A DNA stretch of 18,445 bases from Pseudorhodobacter antarcticus (GTDB taxonomy: Bacteria > Pseudomonadota > Alphaproteobacteria > Rhodobacterales > Rhodobacteraceae): assembly GCA_945861995.1 (NCBI GenBank), contig CAMAWZ010000011.1:1-18445 (forward strand), in the 5' to 3' direction. Below are positions 13,484 to 18,445 of the stretch, one piece after another. The notes beneath the pieces are model-generated. The model saw only the letters and a program-made list of their open reading frames with translations. It was not told the DNA's origin and did not search any database. Positions within the stretch are counted from its first letter, which is position 1, and each line of letters starts with the position of its first letter. A program made the translations under genes and the position numbers.

Positions 13484-14358
13484 ACCGTAAAGGGATTATT
13501 TTGGCAGGTGGCACAGGTTCGCGCCTTTGGCCGATTACTTTGGGTGTCTCCAAACAACTGCTTCCGATCCATGATAAACCAATGATCTACTACCCCCTAT
13601 CGGTGCTGATGCTGGGCGGTATCCGCGAGGTGGCGATCATCACCACGCCCGAAGATCAGTTGCAGTTCCAGCGCCTGCTAGGGGATGGCGCGCAGTGGGG
13701 GTTGGCGCTGACCTATCTCATCCAACCCTCGCCTGACGGGTTGGCGCAGGCCTATCTTTTGGCGAAGGGTTTTCTAAAGGGTGCGCCTTCGGTTCTGGTG
13801 CTGGGCGACAATATCTTTTTTGGCCATGGCCTGCCCGAAATGCTGGCCCAAGCGGATGCGAAGGTGCAGGGCGGCACGGTGTTTGGCTATCGCGTGGCAG
13901 ACCCCGAACGCTATGGCGTCGTGGATTTTGATGCCAGCGGCCAAGTGCGGGCGATTATCGAAAAGCCCGCCATCCCGCCGTCAAATTACGCCGTGACGGG
14001 CCTGTACTATCTTGATGCGCGCGCGCCAGATTTGGCGGCGCAGGTGAAACCCTCGCCGCGCGGCGAATTGGAAATTGCCGATCTGCTAGAGATTTACCGC
14101 GCCGAGGGTAGCCTGAACGTCGAACGCATGGGGCGCGGCTATGCGTGGCTGGATACGGGTACACATGGCAGCCTGCTGGATGCGGGCAATTTCGTGCGCA
14201 CGCTGGAAAATCGCCAAGGCCTGCAAGTGGGCTGCCCTGACGAAATCGCATACCGCCAAGGGTGGATCAGCCGCGATGATTTGGCCGAACGAGCGAAAAT
14301 CTATGCTAAGAATGATTACGGGCGGTATCTGGCGGCTATTGTCGCCGAACGGGTATAA
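13480..14358 (+). CDS. rfbA: Glucose-1-phosphate thymidylyltransferase
   Basis: This 292-residue nucleotidyltransferase (RmlA) makes dTDP-glucose from dTTP and glucose-1-phosphate, the first pathway step and normally inhibited by dTDP-rhamnose. The signature LAGGTGSRLWPIT is at residues 8-20, with Lys25 in SKQLLPI and the metal-binding Asp110 in LGDNIFFG. EIADLLEIY and LDTGTHGSLLDAGNFV are also conserved. The ATG at 13480 overlaps the rfbD stop and has a strong AAGGAG ribosome binding site, better than its neighbours. It ends the rfbCBDA set, and no glycosyltransferase or O-antigen gene follows. The plus-strand transcript then meets the terminator region before the convergent fds operon. Confidence 0.97.
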   Translation: MNRKGIILAGGTGSRLWPITLGVSKQLLPIHDKPMIYYPLSVLMLGGIREVAIITTPEDQLQFQRLLGDGAQWGLALTYLIQPSPDGLAQAYLLAKGFLKGAPSVLVLGDNIFFGHGLPEMLAQADAKVQGGTVFGYRVADPERYGVVDFDASGQVRAIIEKPAIPPSNYAVTGLYYLDARAPDLAAQVKPSPRGELEIADLLEIYRAEGSLNVERMGRGYAWLDTGTHGSLLDAGNFVRTLENRQGLQVGCPDEIAYRQGWISRDDLAERAKIYAKNDYGRYLAAIVAERV

Positions 14359-14359
14359 A

Positions 14360-14379
14360 AGGGGGCGCTCGCGCCCCCT
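14360..14379. terminator. GC-rich hairpin terminator between rfbA and the fds operon
   Basis: AGGGGGCG-CTCG-CGCCCCCT is a perfect 8-bp stem with a 4-base loop, beginning directly after the rfbA stop. On the minus strand it runs into TTTATAC, so the T-tract favours termination of fdsA-fdhD-fdsD transcripts; on the plus strand no T-run follows. It may serve both directions. Its rfbA-proximal position leaves the longer palindrome inside the fds transcript. Confidence 0.6.
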
Positions 14380-14389
14380 CGTCGCTAAC

Positions 14390-14477
14390 GCTCCTCACCC
14401 CCCGAGGATATTTGCAGAGTTAGGAAGCAGGCAGTGTCTGGGCCTGCTTCCTCTGCAAAAATCCTTGGGTGAGGAGC
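14390..14477. repeat. 88-bp near-palindrome, probably two inverted copies of an intergenic repeat
   Basis: Four pairs of arms nest around a 9-base loop (14433-14441): GCTCCTCACCC with GGGTGAGGAGC (14390-14400/14467-14477), AGGAT with ATCCT (14405-14409/14461-14465), TTTGCAGA with TCTGCAAA (14411-14418/14452-14459), and GGAAGCAGGC with GCCTGCTTCC (14423-14432/14442-14451). In total 34 base pairs can form with small asymmetric bulges. The half-unit, with its CCTCACC-GAGGATATTT core, resembles short intergenic sequences I recall as abundant in Rhodobacteraceae. The remaining bases to 14528 show only a 10-bp palindrome, TTTGCGCAAA (14503-14512). Confidence 0.7.
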
Positions 14478-14528
14478 CATATTTGCGAAGCGTCTTTGCA
14501 AGTTTGCGCAAAACCCCTTAGCGGCACT

Positions 14529-14762
14529 TCACGCCAAAACAGGCCGCTTAATCTTATCCGCCGCATCTAGAACCAAGGGGCGCAGACCCGCGCCGCCTTG
14601 GTCGATCACTTCGAATAATTTCAGCCGTATGCGGGGTTCCCAAAAGTCGTTGATATGGGACGCCAGCAATGCCACGCCTTCGGCATGCGGTTTGCTTTCC
14701 ATAAATTTGGCAATTTGGTTTGCCTGATAAATCAGCTTCGCGTGCATAGTTTCAGGCGACAT
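14529..14762 (-). CDS. fdsD: Formate dehydrogenase subunit delta
   Basis: This 77-residue protein belongs to the FdsD family of small subunits or accessory factors found with NAD-linked molybdenum formate dehydrogenases. Family-typical blocks are LIYQANQIAKFM, ALLASHINDFWEPRIR and the closing LDAADKIKRP. The ATG at 14762 is chosen over longer in-frame starts because AGAGG lies five bases upstream and the protein then starts MSPETMHAKL as in homologues. It overlaps the end of fdhD by 11 bases and is the last gene of the operon. In Rhodobacter capsulatus FdsD is reported to interact with the complex and help its stability or maturation; no catalytic motif is seen. Confidence 0.92.
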   Translation of the reverse strand: MSPETMHAKLIYQANQIAKFMESKPHAEGVALLASHINDFWEPRIRLKLFEVIDQGGAGLRPLVLDAADKIKRPVLA

Positions 14763-15564
14763 TGGCGGCCTCTTGGGAAATGCGGTTTGGGTGGGTGAAC
14801 AGGTCAAATCGGTCGCAGCGCGCCTGTGCAATTAGGGTAATGCCAGCGCTTTCGGCCATGCGCACAGCCGCATCGGTGGGGGCTGATGCGGCGATAAGGA
14901 TTGGCGCGCCAAGCGACGCTACCTTTTGCACCATGTCTATCGAGACGCGAGATGTCAGAAGGACTGCGCCATGGGGGGCAAGGCCTGCGCGGCGTATATG
15001 TCCCACCAATTTGTCCAGCGCGTTGTGCCGTCCGACATCTTCGCGCACAGCAACCATGGAATCTGTCCAAAAGCCTGCGGCATGAATGGCGCGGGTGGCG
15101 TCATGCAAGGGCTGATGGCGGGGGAGGTCAGCGATAGCTGCCATCACTTGCGACGGTGTCATTGTGAATGATCGGTCAGAAACGGGCTGCGCCGCGCGAA
15201 GGGCTTCTTCCAAACTGTCAATCCCGCACAGCCCACAGCCCACAGGCCCCGCCATCGTGCGGCGGCGTGCGGACAGGCGCGCCTCGGCCTGCGCGTCAAC
15301 CCATATTTGCAGATCTGTTCCCAGCGGGGTTTCTACAACCTCGACCGATTGAATTTGATCTGCCCGCGCAATCCCCTCGCTGGCTGCAAAACCATAGGCG
15401 AAATCGGCCAAATCGGCGGGGCTGGCCATCATCACTGCCTGCGTCGTGCCGTTGAACGACAGCGCGATTGCCACTTCGGCGGCCAAGGGGCGAATCGGCG
15501 GGCGGGCGGGGCCATCGCCCCGCCCAAAGCTGATCCGCGACGCTGGACGCGACGTTTGCATCAT
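14752..15564 (-). CDS. fdhD: Formate dehydrogenase accessory sulfurtransferase FdhD (FdsC)
   Basis: This 270-residue protein is the cytoplasmic sulfurtransferase that delivers sulfur from a cysteine desulfurase to the bis-MGD molybdenum cofactor before insertion into formate dehydrogenase. The functional CxxC loop is GCGLCGIDS with Cys110 and Cys113. Other family blocks are YGFAASEGI, FTMTPSQVM, AAGFWTD, VREDVGRHNALDKLVG and LLTSRVSIDMVQK. The start is ATG 15564, overlapping the fdsA stop by four bases (ATGATG; the second ATG is the less likely start). It lies directly between its client gene fdsA and fdsD. In Rhodobacter literature the equivalent is called FdsC. Confidence 0.95.
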   Translation of the reverse strand: MMQTSRPASRISFGRGDGPARPPIRPLAAEVAIALSFNGTTQAVMMASPADLADFAYGFAASEGIARADQIQSVEVVETPLGTDLQIWVDAQAEARLSARRRTMAGPVGCGLCGIDSLEEALRAAQPVSDRSFTMTPSQVMAAIADLPRHQPLHDATRAIHAAGFWTDSMVAVREDVGRHNALDKLVGHIRRAGLAPHGAVLLTSRVSIDMVQKVASLGAPILIAASAPTDAAVRMAESAGITLIAQARCDRFDLFTHPNRISQEAANVA

Positions 15565-18445
15565 TCGGCTGCCGCGATGCGCCGCGATTGCGTTGCCTGC
15601 GCGGCATAGTCCTGTTGCCAGTCGGACGGCCCGTTTGACAAGCCAACCTGAACAGCTGTTACCTTATATTCTGGGCAGTTCGTGGCCCAATCTGAATAAT
15701 CGGTTGTAATCACATTGGCCTGCGTTTCAGGGTGGTGGAAAGTGGTATAAACCACGCCTGGATTAACGCGGTCGGTGACATTTGCGCGCAGGCTGGTCTC
15801 GCCTGAACGCGAGGCCAGGCGAACATAATTGCCGTCTTTGATACCGCGCACTTCTGCATCATGCGGGTGAATCTCCAGCAGGTCTTCGGTATGCCACGCC
15901 ACATTGGCGGTGCGCCGCGTTTGCGCGCCGACATTATACTGCGACAGGATGCGTCCTGTGGTCAGCAGCAGCGGAAAGCGCGGGCCTGTGCGTTCATCGG
16001 TTGCAACGTATTCAGTGTTGATGAACTTGCCTTTGCCGCGCACAAACCCATCGACATGCATCATCGGCGTGCCTTCAGGGGCTTTTTCGTTGCAAGGCCA
16101 TTGGACAGAGCCCAATTCTTCCAGCCGCTCATAGCTGACCCCAGCAAAGCTGGGTGTCGTCATTGCAATCTCGTCCATGATTTGGGACGGATGCGTATAG
16201 CCCCAAGTCGCGCCTGTGCCTGATTTTTTCAAGAAAGCATTGGCCAGCATCTGCGTGATTTCCCAATCGGCATAGCCGTTGCGCGGGGCCATCACCTTGC
16301 GCACACGGTTGATGCGGCGTTCAGCATTGGTAAAGGTGCCGTCCTTTTCCAAGAAGGTAGCCCCGGGCAAGAATACATGCGCGTAATTGGCAGTTTCATT
16401 CAGGAACAGGTCATGCACAATCACGCAGTCCATCGCGGCAAGGCCCGCGGCCACATGCTTTGTGTCGGGGTCGGATTGCAGGATGTCTTCGCCTTGGCAA
16501 TACAGCGCTTTGAAGGTGCCTTCCATTGCCGCGTCCAGCATATTGGGAATGCGCAAGCCTGGCTCATCATCAATCTGAACGCCCCAAACCTTTTGGAAAA
16601 TTTCGCGCACGCCTTCGCCTTTGACGTGGCGATAACCGGGCAACTCGTGCGGGAAGCTGCCCATATCGCAGCTGCCTTGCACGTTGTTTTGCCCGCGCAG
16701 AGGGTTCACGCCTACGCCTGCGCGGCCAACATTGCCCGTCATCATCGCCAAGTTGGCAATGCCGATCACAGTGGTCGACCCCTGCGAATGTTCGGTCACA
16801 CCCAGCCCGTAATAAATCGCGCCATTGCCGCCTTTGGCATACAGGCGGGCTGCTGCGCGCAGTTCTTCGGCCGAAACACCTGTCAGCAAGGCGGTGGATT
16901 CTGGGCTGTTTTCAGGACGCGCGGCGAATTCTGCGTAATCTTGGAATTCGTCCCAATCACACCGCTCGCGGATAAAGGCCTCGTCAAACAGGCCTTCGGT
17001 GACGATCACATGGGCAAGGGCCGTGACCACGGCCACGTTGGTACCAGGGGTCAGCGCCAGATGATGAGATGCTTTGATATGCGGGCTTTGCACGATATCG
17101 GTACGACGCGGGTCGACCACAATCAGTTTAGCCCCAGCGCGCAGACGCTTTTTCAAACGGCTGGCAAAGACAGGGTGGCCATCGGTTGGGTTCGCACCAA
17201 TCAGAATTACGACATCAGTGTGTTCAACCGAATCAAAGTCTTGTGTGCCCGCGCTGGTGCCCAGCGTTTGGCCAAGGCCGTAGCCCGTGGGCGAATGGCA
17301 GACCCGCGCGCAGGTATCTGTATTGTTGTTCATAAACACTGCGCGCGTCAGCTTTTGCACCAAATACGCTTCTTCGTTGGTGCAGCGGCTGGATGTGATA
17401 ACGCCAACGGAATGGCGGCCATGCGTATCAATAATGCCCTTCATGCGGGTGGCGGTAAATTCCATCGCCTCGGCCCAAGACACTTCGCGCCAAGGGTCGC
17501 TGATATTCTCGCGGATCATCGGGTTCAGGATGCGATCCTGATGGCTGGCATAGCCGTAAGCAAAGCGGCCCTTCACGCAAGAATGGCCGCGATTCGCTTT
17601 GCCGTGCTTATAGGGCACCATGCGCACCAATTCGTCGCCGCGCAGTTCGGCCTTGAACGAACAGCCCACGCCGCAATAGGCGCAGGTTGTGATGACGCTG
17701 CGTTCTGGCGTACCGATTTCGATGATGGATTTTTCTTGTAGGGTCGCGGTCGGGCAAGCTGCGACACAAGCCCCGCAAGACACGCAATCTGATGTAATCG
17801 CAGTGTCGGTTTTTGCGCCGAATGATACGCGGCTGTCAAAGCCCCGCCCTTCGATGGTTAGGGCAAAGGTGCCCTGCACTTCTTCGCAGGCGCGCACACA
17901 GCGCGAACAGACGATGCATTTTTGCGGGTCATAGCTGAAATAGGGGTTGGAATCGTCGCGTGGAATATATTGCGGGTTCACTTGCCCGCTGGTGTCTTTG
18001 GCGCGAAAGTGGGTTTGCACGGCTTCATAGCGCACATCGCGCAGGCCCACGGCCCCTGCCATATCTTGCAATTCGCAGTCGCCATTGGCGCTGCACGTCA
18101 GGCAGTCTAGCGGGTGGTCGCTGATATACAGCTCCATCACACCGCGCCGCACCTGCTTTAGTTTGGTGTTTTGCGTTGTAACTTTCAGCCCTGCTGCCAC
18201 GGGTGTGGTGCAGGATGCAGGCGTACCATTGCGGCCTTCGATTTCAACAAGGCAGAGGCGGCACGAACCGAAGGCATCGACCGAATCTGTGGCGCACAGT
18301 TTTGGCACGGATATGCCAATTTCCGCTGCCGCCCGCATGATCGAGGTGCCTTCGGGCACCGTCACGTCAAAGCCGTCAATCGTCAATGTGACCATCTGTT
18401 TAGATTTGGCCGCAGGGGTGCCATAATCACGGTCGGGAATGATGA
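15561..18445 (-). CDS. fdsA: NAD+-dependent formate dehydrogenase alpha subunit, N-terminal start outside the window
   Basis: This catalytic subunit oxidises formate to CO2 at a molybdenum bis-MGD centre and passes electrons to the NAD-reducing FdsB/FdsG subunits. Numbering from the internal ATG at 18395, the cluster sites are [2Fe-2S] Cys34/45/48/62, then HPLDCLTCSANGDC (His94, Cys98/101/107), two [4Fe-4S] sets (Cys160/163/166/170 and 204/207/210/214), and a cofactor-domain [4Fe-4S] site (Cys238/241/245/273). The Mo ligand is Cys366 in ARVCHSPTGYG, so it is a cysteine and not a selenocysteine enzyme. The frame stays open for 16 more codons to the window edge (IIPDRDYGTPAAKSKQ before MVTLTIDG), as in longer homologues, so the true start lies beyond 18445. 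fdsB and fdsG are expected there. Confidence 0.96.
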   Translation of the reverse strand, partial: IIPDRDYGTPAAKSKQMVTLTIDGFDVTVPEGTSIMRAAAEIGISVPKLCATDSVDAFGSCRLCLVEIEGRNGTPASCTTPVAAGLKVTTQNTKLKQVRRGVMELYISDHPLDCLTCSANGDCELQDMAGAVGLRDVRYEAVQTHFRAKDTSGQVNPQYIPRDDSNPYFSYDPQKCIVCSRCVRACEEVQGTFALTIEGRGFDSRVSFGAKTDTAITSDCVSCGACVAACPTATLQEKSIIEIGTPERSVITTCAYCGVGCSFKAELRGDELVRMVPYKHGKANRGHSCVKGRFAYGYASHQDRILNPMIRENISDPWREVSWAEAMEFTATRMKGIIDTHGRHSVGVITSSRCTNEEAYLVQKLTRAVFMNNNTDTCARVCHSPTGYGLGQTLGTSAGTQDFDSVEHTDVVILIGANPTDGHPVFASRLKKRLRAGAKLIVVDPRRTDIVQSPHIKASHHLALTPGTNVAVVTALAHVIVTEGLFDEAFIRERCDWDEFQDYAEFAARPENSPESTALLTGVSAEELRAAARLYAKGGNGAIYYGLGVTEHSQGSTTVIGIANLAMMTGNVGRAGVGVNPLRGQNNVQGSCDMGSFPHELPGYRHVKGEGVREIFQKVWGVQIDDEPGLRIPNMLDAAMEGTFKALYCQGEDILQSDPDTKHVAAGLAAMDCVIVHDLFLNETANYAHVFLPGATFLEKDGTFTNAERRINRVRKVMAPRNGYADWEITQMLANAFLKKSGTGATWGYTHPSQIMDEIAMTTPSFAGVSYERLEELGSVQWPCNEKAPEGTPMMHVDGFVRGKGKFINTEYVATDERTGPRFPLLLTTGRILSQYNVGAQTRRTANVAWHTEDLLEIHPHDAEVRGIKDGNYVRLASRSGETSLRANVTDRVNPGVVYTTFHHPETQANVITTDYSDWATNCPEYKVTAVQVGLSNGPSDWQQDYAAQATQSRRIAAAE

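Noticed and set aside
14390..14477. CRISPR repeat or transposon end
   Set aside because: There is only one inverted pair, no regularly spaced direct repeats or spacers, no cas gene and no transposase nearby.
16377..17741. 454-codon open frame on the plus strand
   Set aside because: It lies wholly antisense to fdsA, whose protein is clearly conserved with all cluster cysteines; the translation is His/Ala/Arg-rich and matches no family I know.
15561..18445. Selenocysteine-type formate dehydrogenase
   Set aside because: The Mo ligand position is an ordinary cysteine codon (ARVCHSP), with no in-frame TGA.

Overview
The window looks like chromosomal DNA from an alphaproteobacterium, most probably Rhodobacteraceae (Roseobacter/Rhodobacter group). 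The reasons are the order pckA / chvI-chvG-hprK-rapZ-ptsM-ptsH, a short HPr kinase lacking the N-terminal domain, a protein resembling the Rhodobacterales family DUF6473, the NAD-linked FdsA-FdhD-FdsD formate dehydrogenase set, and an intergenic element of a style I associate with this family. Coding density is high, and I see no insertion sequence, phage gene, tRNA, rRNA or CRISPR array.

Layout. (1) 2-862 (+): the 3' end of tamB, overlapping tail-to-tail with a YihY/BrkB membrane protein gene (791-1717, -), which follows a DUF6473-like gene (1769-2623, -). (2) 2789-3664 (+): a complete 3-hydroxyacyl-CoA/3-hydroxybutyryl-CoA dehydrogenase. (3) 3707-9023 (-): one tightly packed operon, read chvI-chvG-hprK-rapZ-ptsM(EIIA)-ptsH(HPr)-acyltransferase. 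It combines an envelope/acid-type two-component system with a regulatory PTS that has no sugar transporter in view. (4) 9024-9366: a 343-bp divergent regulatory region holding a perfect 20-bp tandem repeat, a 13-bp palindrome and three consecutive potential hairpins ahead of pckA. (5) 9367-10980 (+): pckA (PEP carboxykinase, ATP). After 60 bp comes rfbC-rfbB-rfbD-rfbA (11041-14358), the complete four-gene dTDP-L-rhamnose pathway with ATGA overlaps at the last three junctions. (6) 14359-14528: a terminator hairpin and an 88-bp near-palindrome between convergent operons. (7) 14529-18445 (-): fdsA (5' end outside the window)-fdhD-fdsD, for molybdenum-dependent NAD+ formate dehydrogenase.

How it fits together. 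ChvG/ChvI, HprK, HPr and EIIA form a signalling module next to the gluconeogenic gene pckA, so PEP supply, phosphorelay state and envelope sensing are probably coordinated. The acyltransferase at the operon end and the rhamnose genes beyond pckA add envelope functions on both sides.

I found no protein system that I would call undescribed. The observations most worth checking are non-coding: the tandem operator-like repeat and structured leader of pckA, the stem-loop at the rfbC ribosome binding site, the large palindrome between the rfb and fds operons, and the tamB/yihY antisense overlap.
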